Positions 43,447 through 53,301 of a stretch of DNA of 64,000 bases are shown here, one piece after another. The stretch comes from Mycolicibacterium fluoranthenivorans (lineage in GTDB: Bacteria > Actinomycetota > Actinomycetes > Mycobacteriales > Mycobacteriaceae), in contig NZ_JAANOW010000001.1 in the NCBI RefSeq assembly GCF_011758805.1, forward strand, positions 3,348,001 to 3,412,000. Reading direction: 5' to 3'. The position numbers and the translations under genes are program-made. Numbering within the stretch: the stretch's first letter is position 1; each line of letters begins with the position of its first letter. The notes under the pieces are model-generated. The model ran no database searches. It saw only the letters and a list, made by a program, of their open reading frames with translations, and was not told the origin of the DNA.

Positions 43447-44022
43447 ATGTTTGCTCTTGCGTCGCTACTGGCGCTCGTCAACCAGGTTTCGGGAACGCCG
43501 TATATTCCGGGCGGGGACAGCCCAGCAGGAACGGATTGCTCGGGCCTGGCATCCTGGGTCAGCAACGCCGCGACCAACCGCCCGGTCTTCGGGGACCGCT
43601 TCCACACCGGGAACGAAGAACGTGCACTGCTGGCCCGCGGCTTCAAGTACGGCACCGCGCCCGGCACCCTGGTGATCGGCTGGAACGGCGGTCACACCGC
43701 GGTGACGCTGCCCGACGGCACGCCGGTCTCCTCCGGTGAAGGCGGCGGTGGAGTGCGGATCGGTGGCGGTGGCGCGTACCAGCCGCAGTTCACCCACCAC
43801 ATGTACCTGCCCATGCCCGCCGATGCGGCGCCGACCGACCCGAGCGCTCCGGTCGACGCGCCGCCGATCCCGGTCGAATTCCTGCCGCCCGCTCCGGCGG
43901 ACGTCCCGGCGGTGCCCGTCGACTTCACCCCACCGGCGCCGCAGGATGCCGTACCACCGGCTCCGGCCGATATGCCGCCGGCACCGGTGGCCCCGCCGGC
44001 TCCGGACACCATCCCGGTCTGA
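43447..44022 (+). CDS. NlpC/P60-type peptidase with proline-rich tail
   Basis: This 191-residue protein has an N-terminal peptidase domain, GTPYIPGGDSPAGTDCSGLA with Cys31 and WNGGHTAVTLPDG with His83, so the catalytic pair is intact, unlike ripD. Residues 118-191 are a Pro/Ala/Val-rich repeat tail (PPAPADVP..., PPAPQDAVPPAPADMPP). The domain resembles peptidase modules inside mycobacteriophage tape-measure proteins and lysins. A classical signal peptide is not obvious; only a short hydrophobic start (FALASLLALV) is present. It may cut peptidoglycan stem peptides. Confidence 0.72.
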   Translation: MFALASLLALVNQVSGTPYIPGGDSPAGTDCSGLASWVSNAATNRPVFGDRFHTGNEERALLARGFKYGTAPGTLVIGWNGGHTAVTLPDGTPVSSGEGGGGVRIGGGGAYQPQFTHHMYLPMPADAAPTDPSAPVDAPPIPVEFLPPAPADVPAVPVDFTPPAPQDAVPPAPADMPPAPVAPPAPDTIPV

Positions 44023-44032
44023 CCGGCGCGGG

Positions 44033-45292
44033 CTACACGTACCGGTTCCGCCCGGCCAGCGCGCCCGTCACCATCTGAATGGCATAAATCACCAGCACCA
44101 CGGCCCAGGACACCGTCCAGCCGCCCGTCAGATCGTGCAGCAGGCCGAACAGGAACGGTCCAACCCCAGCCAGCAGATAACCGATCCCCTGCACCATGCC
44201 GGACAGCATGGCGGTGTCCGCGGCATCGCGGGAGCGCAGTGCGATGACCGTGAGGGCCAGCGAGAACACGCTCATCCCGAGACCGAGCAGCACGCTCCAC
44301 AACAACGGCGCCACGTCCGGCGCCACGGCCAGCCCGGTGACGCCGACGAAGCCGAGCGCACCCAGACCGACGATCCAGCCGCTCTGGCTGGGTCTGCGTG
44401 CCGCAGCGGGTGCGATCACGATGCTCACCGGGACCGCGAGCACCGAGATCAGCCCGAGCAGTAGCCCGGCGGTCGTCTTACTCATCCCGCCGTCGATGAA
44501 CACCGCGGGCAGCCAGCCCATGACCACATAGGCCAAGAAGGCCTGGCAGCCGAAGAACAGCGTGATGATCCACGCCAGCGGACTACGCAGCATCGATCGG
44601 CGCGGCAGCGGATCCTCGTGGCCGGCCACCCGCGGCGCCACCGCGACCGGGACCCCGCGTCGTCGGGTTGCGGCGAGCCACAGTGCCAGCGCGAGCGCCG
44701 CCAGCGCCGCCCAGGCGCCGAGGGCGGTACGCCAGCCCGAGACCGCATCGAGCGCCGGCGTGACCGCCGAACCGAGGGCGCCGCCGCCCTGCAGGGCCGC
44801 GGTGTAGATACCCGTCATCGCACCGATCCGCGCCGCGAAGGACCGTTTGATGACGACGGGGATGAGCACATTGATCAACGCGATACCAGCGGTCGCGACG
44901 AGCGTGCCGCCGATGACCACCGCCGGCCCGTCGACGACCCGCGCCAGCAGACCCATGCTGAGAACCACCAGCGCCACCGTGATCGCGCGGTCGACGCCGA
45001 TCCTGGCCGCCAATCGCGGCGCTGCCAGGCCCGCGGCGGCGAAGCACAGACCGGGCAGGGTGGTGAGTAATCCGGCCCACGTCCCGGAAGCGCCCAGCGC
45101 ATCACGCATATCGCCCAACAACGGCCCCACACTGGTGATCGCGGGGCGAAGATTGAGGGCAGTGAGTACGACAGCCACCGTCAACAGCAGCCCACCGGCT
45201 GCCGGTCTCATCTCCAAGACGCCGGCCGCCGGTGGCCGGTCGATCGTGTTGCGGTGGCGAGACTCGATCACCGGAATTAGCATGCCATACAT
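44033..45292 (-). CDS. MFS transporter (CynX/NimT type)
   Basis: This 419-residue transporter has 12 spans and CynX-like blocks: LTALNLRPAITSVGPLLGDM, GRRIGVD-type loop (APRLAARIGVDRA) and MVQGIGYLLAGVGPFLFGLL. Relatives move cyanate, nitroimidazoles or other small anions. The ATG at 45292 overlaps a palindrome shared with the divergent FadR-type regulator; a second ATG three codons on is possible. It converges on the NlpC/P60 gene with 10 bases between. Confidence 0.85.
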   Translation of the reverse strand: MYGMLIPVIESRHRNTIDRPPAAGVLEMRPAAGGLLLTVAVVLTALNLRPAITSVGPLLGDMRDALGASGTWAGLLTTLPGLCFAAAGLAAPRLAARIGVDRAITVALVVLSMGLLARVVDGPAVVIGGTLVATAGIALINVLIPVVIKRSFAARIGAMTGIYTAALQGGGALGSAVTPALDAVSGWRTALGAWAALAALALALWLAATRRRGVPVAVAPRVAGHEDPLPRRSMLRSPLAWIITLFFGCQAFLAYVVMGWLPAVFIDGGMSKTTAGLLLGLISVLAVPVSIVIAPAAARRPSQSGWIVGLGALGFVGVTGLAVAPDVAPLLWSVLLGLGMSVFSLALTVIALRSRDAADTAMLSGMVQGIGYLLAGVGPFLFGLLHDLTGGWTVSWAVVLVIYAIQMVTGALAGRNRYV

Positions 45293-45306
45293 CCCATGAT
45301 TGGATG
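45290..45306. promoter_or_regulatory. GntR/FadR-type operator
   Basis: CATCCCATGATTGGATG pairs at 7 of 8 positions around a central G. It overlaps the MFS start codon and lies 13 bases before the regulator start, placing it to control both genes. Confidence 0.55.
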
Positions 45307-45319
45307 AAAGGGGCTTTGA

Positions 45320-45997
45320 GTGCCACTAGCCACCACACGTCGAACCGGGTTGGTCGACCAGGTCATCGACCAACTACGCGCTTCGGTGACCGCCGGCGAA
45401 TACCCCATCGGCACCAAGATCCCCACCGAACCGGCGCTTTCCGAAACGCTCGGGGTGGGACGTAATACCGTGCGGGAAGCCGTCCGGGCGTTGGCGCACG
45501 GCGGCATCCTGGAGGTCCGGCAAGGCGACGGCACCTATGTGCGGGCCACCAGCGAGGTATCGGGGGCACTACGCCGACTGTGCGGATCCGAGCTGCGAGA
45601 AGTACTGCAGGTCCGCCGATGCCTGGAAGTCGAGGGCGCCCGACTGGCGGCGTCGGCCCGGACCGAGGACGATCTCGCCGAACTCTGGCAGTTGTTGCAC
45701 CGCCGCGATGAACTACAGCGGGAGAACGCCGTCGAAGACTTCGTCCGCGCCGACGCCGAACTGCACTTCGCCGTGGTGCGCAGCGCCCACAACACCGTGC
45801 TCACCGAGCTCTACCGCGGCCTCACCGAGGTGGTACTCGCCAGCGTCGCCACCACTACCCACGACACCGCGGCCGCCGCGCACATCAGGCACCGCGGGCT
45901 GGTCGAGGCGATCGACGCAGGGGACGTCGACCGCGCGGCGCGGGAAGCAGGCGGTTTCCTCGACGAATTGCTCGGCGAGTTACCCGACCAGGCCTGA
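45320..45997 (+). CDS. GntR-family (FadR-type) transcriptional regulator
   Basis: This 225-residue protein has an N-terminal winged helix (GTKIPTEPALSETLGVGRNT, VREAVRALAHGGILEVRQG) and a C-terminal all-helical FCD ligand domain. Metal-binding candidates are in DAELHFAVVRSAHN and HIRHRGLVEAI. It starts at GTG 45320 after AAAGGGG. It is divergent from the CynX/NimT-type transporter and probably regulates it in response to an acid or similar metabolite. Confidence 0.88.
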   Translation: MPLATTRRTGLVDQVIDQLRASVTAGEYPIGTKIPTEPALSETLGVGRNTVREAVRALAHGGILEVRQGDGTYVRATSEVSGALRRLCGSELREVLQVRRCLEVEGARLAASARTEDDLAELWQLLHRRDELQRENAVEDFVRADAELHFAVVRSAHNTVLTELYRGLTEVVLASVATTTHDTAAAAHIRHRGLVEAIDAGDVDRAAREAGGFLDELLGELPDQA

Positions 45998-46000
45998 CCT

Positions 46001-46261
46001 CTACTCGGGACGCAGCGCGTCGCTGTTGACGAAGGTCAGCGAGCCACTGTCGAGCTGGACCGCCCAGCGGCGGGCCGGGTCGGCAATCACGTCATCGCCG
46101 ACGGAGACCGCATAACCAGCTGCATCACCGAAGTCGTCGACGATGATCCCGCGGGACTCTTCGTCGGTATCCGGGTGGACCACCACCCGCACATTGACGC
46201 CGAGACCTCCTTCGCGACCATCGTCCTCGGTATCGGCATCCACGAGTTCCTGAGCGGTCAC
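46001..46261 (-). CDS. Small acidic conserved hypothetical protein (86 aa)
   Basis: This 86-residue protein has an acidic N-terminus (TAQELVDADTEDDGRE) and a compact beta-rich domain (VRVVVHPDTDEESRGIIVDD, DPARRWAVQLDSGSLTFV). The beta pattern suggests a small barrel. Codon use is normal for the genome. The start is GTG 46261. It ends 3 bases from the convergent GntR gene. I do not recognise a family. Confidence 0.6.
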   Translation of the reverse strand: MTAQELVDADTEDDGREGGLGVNVRVVVHPDTDEESRGIIVDDFGDAAGYAVSVGDDVIADPARRWAVQLDSGSLTFVNSDALRPE

Positions 46262-46796
46262 CGGAGTTCCCCTGTCGTTCCTGGGGCTGACCAGAGCCAG
46301 CCGCGTTCTATAGCCTTTTCCGGAATCGAAGATTGCGGCACTTGTAATGCTAAACGATCAGGTATGTGAAGCGGCTAACGATCGAGATACCCGTGCGCTG
46401 GTCGACAGACAACGCACCACGCCGATTTTCGTGCGATTCGACCCGCCACCCCGTTCGGTGCCGGGAGCCGTTCGACCGCGTCCAGGAAATCGCAGGTCCG
46501 GGCAGTTTCATTAGGCGCGGCGGGAAACGGGAAATCGGCCGAACGGTCGATTGCACACCGATGTGTGCATTCTCAGCAAAACCGCGCGGCGGCCGATTCG
46601 GAAATCGGTCACACGCCGCGCACATTCGGAAAATCATCCCGCAGCAACGCATGCTCAACCATTCCCGCGCTCACCGACACGCCTGCGGGCCCGTCACAAT
46701 TCGACGCACAAATACGCCCGCCCTGGACCGTGGCGCTCCCGAAACGTCCACCCGGTGCCCCTCGGCACCGAAGTCGACTCGGCTACCCTCTCTGCG
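46262..46796. other. Non-coding, AT-richer gap with inverted repeats
   Basis: No convincing protein gene is visible in these 535 bases: open frames here are Arg/His/Cys-rich and lack codon bias. TGCACAC-CGAT-GTGTGCA (46552-46569) and CCGATT-CGGA-AATCGG (46593-46608) are perfect short hairpins. TAAACGATCA/TAACGATCGA forms a loose direct repeat near 46351 and 46376. A promoter for yaaA and possibly a small RNA are the likely contents. Confidence 0.5.
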
Positions 46797-47543
46797 GTGA
46801 TCGTGCTGTTACCTCCGTCGGAGACCAAACGTGCGGGGGGCGACGGCCCATCGCTGACCATCGACGCACTCAGCTCCCCCGCGCTACATCCACTGCGTGC
46901 CGCGCTGGTCGACGAACTCGTCGCGCTGTCCGCCGATCGCGAGACCTGCCGCCGCGCGCTGGGCATCACCGCGGCACAAGACGGCGAGATCGACCGCAAT
47001 GCAGCACTTTTGACATCAGGGACTCTTCCGGCGATCCACCGCTACACCGGAGTCCTTTACGACGCACTGGATGTCGACTCCCTACGTGGCGCCACCGCGG
47101 CCCGCGCCCGGGCGCGCCTGGCGGTCGGTTCGGCACTGTTCGGGCTGCTGCGTGCCGACGACCCGATACCCGCATATCGCCTCTCGGCGGGGTCCAAACT
47201 GCCCGGGCAACCGACGCTGGCCGCCCGGTGGCGACCTGTGCTCGAACCCGTACTGGCCGATATCGCCGCCGGCGAATTGGTGGTGGATCTGCGTTCCGGA
47301 TCGTACGCGGCACTGGGCCGGCTGCCCGGTGCGGTCACGGTTGATGTGTTGTCGGAGAACAGTTCTGGCAAGCGGACGGTGGTGAGCCATTTCAACAAGG
47401 CCCACAAGGGCAGGCTGGCCCGGGCCCTGGTGTCCAGCCGGTCCGAACCCGACGATGCCGGCAAGGTCGCAGCGCTCGCCCGCCGGGCCGGCATGCGGGT
47501 CGAGCGCACCGGCGACGAGCTGACCATCGTGATTGCGGCCTGA
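46797..47543 (+). CDS. yaaA: YaaA-family peroxide-stress protein
   Basis: This 248-residue protein matches the YaaA/DUF328 family: it starts VIVLLPPSETKRAGGDG, with YTGVLYDALD, RLSAGSKLPG and the conserved basic closing block VVSHFNKAHKGRLARALV. In E. coli, YaaA limits intracellular iron during peroxide stress and the fold binds DNA. It starts at GTG 46797. The 535-base upstream gap may hold its regulation. Confidence 0.85.
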   Translation: MIVLLPPSETKRAGGDGPSLTIDALSSPALHPLRAALVDELVALSADRETCRRALGITAAQDGEIDRNAALLTSGTLPAIHRYTGVLYDALDVDSLRGATAARARARLAVGSALFGLLRADDPIPAYRLSAGSKLPGQPTLAARWRPVLEPVLADIAAGELVVDLRSGSYAALGRLPGAVTVDVLSENSSGKRTVVSHFNKAHKGRLARALVSSRSEPDDAGKVAALARRAGMRVERTGDELTIVIAA

Positions 47544-47562
47544 GCCGTCGACCCGTAGATAA

Positions 47563-48603
<1,041 letters not shown>

Positions 48604-48647
48604 GCAAAGCGCATCGGCCTCGGGGCTGGATCGGTAGCGTCATCCGC

Positions 48648-50021
48648 ATGAAGTTGATCTCGCCGACCGACGCGATGTTCCTGCTCGGTGAGTCCCGCGA
48701 GCATCCGATGCACGTGGCCGGACTGCAGCTGTACCGGCCACCCGAGGGGGCGGGCCCCGAGTTCGTCACCGACATCTACGAGTCGATCGCCAAATGCGAC
48801 GAATTTCAGCCCGCCTTCCGTAAGCACCCCGCCAGCATGTTCGGCGGAATCAGTAATCTGACTTGGGCTTTCGACTCCGACGTCGACATCGACTATCACC
48901 TGCGCAGGTCGGCGCTGCCCCGCCCGGGTCGCGTGCGTGAGCTGCTGGAGCTGACCTCACGACTGCACGGGACGCTGCTGGACCGGCACCGTCCGCTGTG
49001 GGAGGCGTATCTCGTCGAGGGTCTGCACGACGGACGATTCGGCGTCTACACCAAGATCCACCACTCGTTGTTGGACGGGGTTTCCGCGCAACGGCTGATG
49101 ATCCGCACCCTGTCCGCCGATCCCGACGACAGGCAGGTACGAGTGCCCTGGGCACTGCCTCCGCGCACGCGGCCGGCCACGCCGGCGCGCCGCGGGTCCT
49201 CATTGCTGGGAGCCGCCACGGGTGCGGTCGGCGCGATGGCCGGACTGGCGCCCTCGGCGCTCACGCTGGCCCGTGCCGCTCTGGTGGAACAGCAGCTGAC
49301 GTTGCCGTTCCGCGCGCCCAAGACCATCTTCAACGTGCCGATCGGCGGCGCACGCCGGTGCGCGGCCCAGTCCTGGCCGTTGGCCAGGATCAAGGCGGTC
49401 AAGGACGCCGTCAGCGGCGCGACCGTCAACGACGCCGTGCTCGCGATGGCTGCGGGCGCGTTGCGTGCCTATCTGTTGGAGCAGCAGGCGCTGCCCGAAA
49501 CTCCCTTGGTGGCAATGGTTCCGGTGAGTCTGCGTGGTGAGCACGAACAGGACGCCGGGGGGAACATGGTCGGCACCATCCTGTGCAATCTGGCAACCGA
49601 TATCGCCGATCCGCTCGAGCGACTGGAGAAGATCAGCGCATCCATGCGCGACAACAAGCAGGTGTTCGCCGAGCTGCCGCGGCTGGAGGCGCTGGCTCTG
49701 TCCGGCTTCCTGATGTCGGGCATCGCGCTGGGCCTGCTCCCGGGCTTCGTGTCCTCGGCGCCGCCCCCGTTCAATATCGTCATCTCGAATGTGCCCGGTG
49801 CCAGGCAGCCGATGTACTGGCAGGGAGCGCGCCTGGACGGCAACTATCCGCTGTCCATCGCGCTGGACGGCCAGGCACTGAACATCACGCTCACCAACAA
49901 CGCCGACAACCTGGATTTCGGGTTGGTGGGCTGCCGGCGCAGCGTGCCGCATCTGCAGCGGCTACTGACCCATCTGGAGGATTCGCTGGCCCTGATGGAA
50001 CATGCCGCCGGCCAGCGTTGA
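48648..50021 (+). CDS. Wax ester synthase / diacylglycerol acyltransferase (WS/DGAT)
   Basis: This 457-residue acyltransferase has the active-site HHxxxDG motif as HHSLLDG (138-144), the starting block LISPTDAMFLLGESREHPMH, and the later family blocks NDAVLAMAAGALRAYL and NIVISNVPGARQPMYW. It makes triacylglycerol or wax esters for lipid storage at the inner face of the membrane. It lies 44 bases after the antigen 85 gene, so the two may share a transcript. Confidence 0.93.
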   Translation: MKLISPTDAMFLLGESREHPMHVAGLQLYRPPEGAGPEFVTDIYESIAKCDEFQPAFRKHPASMFGGISNLTWAFDSDVDIDYHLRRSALPRPGRVRELLELTSRLHGTLLDRHRPLWEAYLVEGLHDGRFGVYTKIHHSLLDGVSAQRLMIRTLSADPDDRQVRVPWALPPRTRPATPARRGSSLLGAATGAVGAMAGLAPSALTLARAALVEQQLTLPFRAPKTIFNVPIGGARRCAAQSWPLARIKAVKDAVSGATVNDAVLAMAAGALRAYLLEQQALPETPLVAMVPVSLRGEHEQDAGGNMVGTILCNLATDIADPLERLEKISASMRDNKQVFAELPRLEALALSGFLMSGIALGLLPGFVSSAPPPFNIVISNVPGARQPMYWQGARLDGNYPLSIALDGQALNITLTNNADNLDFGLVGCRRSVPHLQRLLTHLEDSLALMEHAAGQR

Positions 50022-50155
50022 CCCCGTAAACACCTGCCGTGTCACAGAATTGACTCTGCTTGACAACGGATCGACATCCACCGAATCGACACCTTGTGCG
50101 AATTCCGATTCGCGATAGGTTCTATTTGTCGCCGCCGCAAGGAGAATCGGATTCC

Positions 50156-51334
50156 ATGTCGCACGTCTCGAATCGTTCTGCGCTCACGGCGGTGGCGGCA
50201 GTCGGGCTCTACTGCTCAGTGCTGATCATAAACCCCGCGGCGATCGCCGATGCGGAATCCGCGGCGAGTCCCGGGGTGCCGTGCCTGGACATGGTGCAGC
50301 AGTTGGCGGCCTCCCCCGAGATCGTTCCGGAGGCACTCATGGCGCCGCCTGATGTTGTCATGCCGCCGCCGCTTCCGGCTGCCCCGGCGCCGGCGGAGCC
50401 GCTGGTCGAGGCCTCGGCGGTGGTACCCGAGAGCGCCGCACCCGTCGTGGCTGCCGCATCCGATGCGGTGCCGGCGGTGCCGGTCGTCGCAATCCCGGCT
50501 CCCGAGGCAACGGCTGCTGACGCGATGGCTCCTGCGGCCGTCCCCGCGGCCCTTCCGGCCGCGGACGTCGTCGCCGTCGATGCGGCACCTGCGGCGGCTG
50601 CCGCGGCGGCCCCCGCCGCTCTTGCCGCTCCGGTCGCGGCACCGGCCGTGCCGCTCGCGGTCCCGCCTGTGCCGCTGGGCGTCCCGATTCCCCTTGGTGC
50701 TGAACCGGTTCCGGCCATGGCACCCTTGATCGAAGCCGCCGCACCGGTACCCGATGCGGCGCCGGTGGCCGCGCCCGCGGTGGTCGACGCCACACCGGCG
50801 GCCAATGTGGTCGCGGTGGCTCCCACGCCCCCCGTCGTCGATGCCGCTCCGCCGGCCCTGCCCGCGGCAGCCGCACCGATGGTGGCACCCCCGCCTGTCG
50901 AAGAGGTTCCCCCGGCGCCCGCGGCGGTGGCCGCGCCGCCTCCGCCCGCCGATATCGCCGCGATCCCGGCACCACCTGCCGACGCGGCACCGTTGGACGC
51001 CGCCGCGGCCCCGGTCGATGCGGCGGCGATCGCCATCCCGCCGGCCGTGGCCGCGCCGCCGGTAGCCGCCGCGCTACCGATTGATGCGATGGGAAGCGTG
51101 CTTCCGATGCTGGCTTCGGCGCCGGCGGTGGTCGCGGCCACCCCTCCACCCCCGCTGGCACTGCCGGCGGTGCCCGGCTTACCGGATTTCCCGACCGAAC
51201 TGACGCTGCCACACGATCTGGTCTGTGCGGGCACGGCCTGGTCGGCGAATGCCGATGGCGCCCATCATGATACCGATTCGAGTGTCAGTTCAGACCGTGC
51301 ACGCTGGGACGACGGGCGCCACGAGGACGGCTGA
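50156..51334 (+). CDS. Exported Ala/Pro-rich low-complexity protein
   Basis: This 392-residue protein has a signal peptide (SHVSNRSALTAVAAVGLYCS..., cleaved near ADA-ES). About 290 residues follow that are almost only Ala, Pro and Val (for example VDAAPAAAAAAAPAALAAPV), flanked by short folded-looking ends with single cysteines (VPCLDMVQ and DLVCAGTAW). The two cysteines could pair across the disordered middle. The start at 50156 follows AAGGAG. It is likely a surface or wall-spanning spacer protein. GTCACAG lies at 50041, 115 bases upstream. Confidence 0.7.
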   Translation: MSHVSNRSALTAVAAVGLYCSVLIINPAAIADAESAASPGVPCLDMVQQLAASPEIVPEALMAPPDVVMPPPLPAAPAPAEPLVEASAVVPESAAPVVAAASDAVPAVPVVAIPAPEATAADAMAPAAVPAALPAADVVAVDAAPAAAAAAAPAALAAPVAAPAVPLAVPPVPLGVPIPLGAEPVPAMAPLIEAAAPVPDAAPVAAPAVVDATPAANVVAVAPTPPVVDAAPPALPAAAAPMVAPPPVEEVPPAPAAVAAPPPPADIAAIPAPPADAAPLDAAAAPVDAAAIAIPPAVAAPPVAAALPIDAMGSVLPMLASAPAVVAATPPPPLALPAVPGLPDFPTELTLPHDLVCAGTAWSANADGAHHDTDSSVSSDRARWDDGRHEDG

Positions 51335-51337
51335 GCG

Positions 51338-51994
51338 TCAGGCGCTCGGAGCGCGGACGACGACGGGCGCCGCCGGAAAGTAGATCGCCATCTCGGAGCG
51401 CGACTTGCGAAGGGCCGCAGTGCCGTAACCCTTCTTGCGATGCTCGGGGTGAATCCAGATCCGCACCTCGACCTCGTGGCCGTTGAGTTCACCGAACACC
51501 AACCCGACCTTCTGGTCACCCTCAAGCGCGACGAACCACGCGGCTTCCTCGGCTTCGACCCTGGCCAGTGCCGAAGCGATCTCGTCGTCGAGTGCACCGG
51601 CCGGCGCACCGGAACCGTCGCCGGCGGCACCCTGGTCCTGGATACGCACCTCGAAGATGTCACGGTCCTCGGCACCCGAAAACGCGCGCAGCGCCAGGGT
51701 TTCGGCCGAGGACGCGGGGCGCTCGTTCAGGGTGAACGTCAGCTGGCTGTTCAGATCGTCGAGTTCCTCGGCGATGATGCGGCGCGATTCCTTGGTGAGC
51801 CGGTCGAAGGACAGCCCGATGACCGCCTCGCCGCCGGCATGGGTGGTGCCCAGCAGGGTGGCGATGGCTTCGACGGCCGCGTCGCGGTCTTCGGCGTCCA
51901 CGATGATGTCGAGCACCTCGTGCCGGCGATCGAGCGCCTTCACCAGGGCATCGGCGATGTCACGACGGGCTGCGGCACGATCCAGATCGGTCAT
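51338..51994 (-). CDS. GNAT acetyltransferase with GyrA-like helical N-terminus
   Basis: This 218-residue protein ends in a GNAT fold (AAWFVALEGDQKVGLVFGEL, then the acetyl-CoA loop HPEHRKKGYGTAAL). Its first about 95 residues (DALVKALDRRHEVLDIIVD, then IGLSFDRLTKESRRIIAEEL) resemble the helical segment of GyrA/ParC near the C-terminal exit gate. The GNAT part is sure by motif; the GyrA likeness is by eye only. The substrate could be an amino group on protein, drug or polyamine. It converges on the Ala/Pro-rich gene with 3 bases between. Confidence 0.78.
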   Translation of the reverse strand: MTDLDRAAARRDIADALVKALDRRHEVLDIIVDAEDRDAAVEAIATLLGTTHAGGEAVIGLSFDRLTKESRRIIAEELDDLNSQLTFTLNERPASSAETLALRAFSGAEDRDIFEVRIQDQGAAGDGSGAPAGALDDEIASALARVEAEEAAWFVALEGDQKVGLVFGELNGHEVEVRIWIHPEHRKKGYGTAALRKSRSEMAIYFPAAPVVVRAPSA

Positions 51995-52014
51995 GCCACC
52001 AGCCTAGTCCAGCC

Positions 52015-53277
52015 TCACGTCGTGGCGAACTGCTTCGCGTCGTAGAGGCGCGCCCATTCCGCACGTGGCCGGATGGAGACGTCCACATCGGTGGCTTTCG
52101 CGCGCAGCGCCCCCGACGTGGCTTGATCTTTCGGGGTCAGCTTGAACGGATCCCAGCTGAAGAAGCGGCAGGAATTTTCCCAGGTGATCTTGTTGATATC
52201 GGAGTCGGACGCGCCCGCCGCGTTCAGTTCGGCGAGCACCTGCTCAGGTGCGTCCGGCCAGAAGCAGTCCGAGTGCGGGTAGTCGCATTCCCAGGCGATG
52301 TTGTCGATACCGATCTCGTGCCGCAGTCTCAGCGAGGTCTTGTCGGTGACGTAGCAGGCCAGCGAGTGCTCGCGGAAGACATCGCTGGGCATCTTGTCGC
52401 CGAAGTCCCGGCGCAGCCATTTCTGGTTGGTGTAGTGCCGGTCGCTGCGGTCCAGATAGAACGGGATCCAGCCGATGCCCCCTTCGGAGAAGGCGAACTT
52501 CAGGTCCGGGTAGTTGCGCATCGCCGGGCCCCACAGCAGGTCCTGGGCGCACATCGCCGATACCTGGGTGGCCAGGATGATCAGATTGTCGATCGGGGCA
52601 TCTTTGGCCATCGAGATCGCGCCGAAGCCGGTGCCGATGTGCAGGCACATCACCACGTTCTCCTCCGAGAGCGTGCGGAAGACCGGGCCCCAGTAGTCCT
52701 CGTCGAAATAGCTGGGCAGCCCTTCCAGGTGGGGCAGTTCCGGCATGGTCACCGCGCGGCAACCCTTGGCCGCCACCCGCCGGATCTCCGTGGTCATCGC
52801 CTCGGGATTCCAGGTGGGCAGGATGGAGATCGGGATGAACCGGTCCGGATACGATCCGGCCCACTCGTCGATGTGCCAATCGTTGTAGGCCGACACCATC
52901 ACCAGTGTCGCTTCTTCCCTGTGCATGTTGAGATGCCGCGCCGAGAAACCGGTGAACGTCGGGAAACACATCGAGGCCAGGATGCCATTGCGATTCATAT
53001 CGCGGACCCGCTCGTGGACGTCGTAGACCCCGGGACGCATCTCGGCGAAGCCGGCGGGATCGCGACCCCATTCCTCGGGCGGCCAGGACACCACGGCGTT
53101 GAGTCCGCTGACACCCTGCGGCCGGCCCTGGTACATCCACTGGTCGACGCCCTTGTCATCGGTCACCACGATCGGCGCCTCCGGCTTGTACTTGGCCGGC
53201 ACATGGTTGAGGAACATGTCGGGTGGTTCCACGACGTGGTCGTCGATGCTCACCAGGATGAGGTCGTCGGTCTTCAT
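52015..53277 (-). CDS. Amidohydrolase-family protein
   Basis: This 420-residue metal-dependent hydrolase of the amidohydrolase-2 type has an N-terminal metal site ISIDDHVVEPPDMF-like (SIDDHVVEPP), a mid-chain histidine in MCLHIGTGFG, and the late IAWECDYPHSDCFWPDA. Many relatives are decarboxylases or act on aromatic/steroid side chains in actinobacteria. It is divergent from an AraC regulator only 24 bases away, its probable controller. Confidence 0.88.
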   Translation of the reverse strand: MKTDDLILVSIDDHVVEPPDMFLNHVPAKYKPEAPIVVTDDKGVDQWMYQGRPQGVSGLNAVVSWPPEEWGRDPAGFAEMRPGVYDVHERVRDMNRNGILASMCFPTFTGFSARHLNMHREEATLVMVSAYNDWHIDEWAGSYPDRFIPISILPTWNPEAMTTEIRRVAAKGCRAVTMPELPHLEGLPSYFDEDYWGPVFRTLSEENVVMCLHIGTGFGAISMAKDAPIDNLIILATQVSAMCAQDLLWGPAMRNYPDLKFAFSEGGIGWIPFYLDRSDRHYTNQKWLRRDFGDKMPSDVFREHSLACYVTDKTSLRLRHEIGIDNIAWECDYPHSDCFWPDAPEQVLAELNAAGASDSDINKITWENSCRFFSWDPFKLTPKDQATSGALRAKATDVDVSIRPRAEWARLYDAKQFATT

Positions 53278-53301
53278 ACCTAACTAGTACCCTCGGAACT
53301 C

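Noticed and set aside
46366..46800. 144-codon frame in the gap before yaaA
   Set aside because: Rich in Arg, His and Cys, no ribosome-binding site and no family likeness; treated as non-coding.
50209..51234. Gly/Ala-rich 341-codon frame resembling a PE_PGRS protein
   Set aside because: It is the antisense of the Ala/Pro-rich exported protein, lacks a PE domain and a ribosome-binding site.
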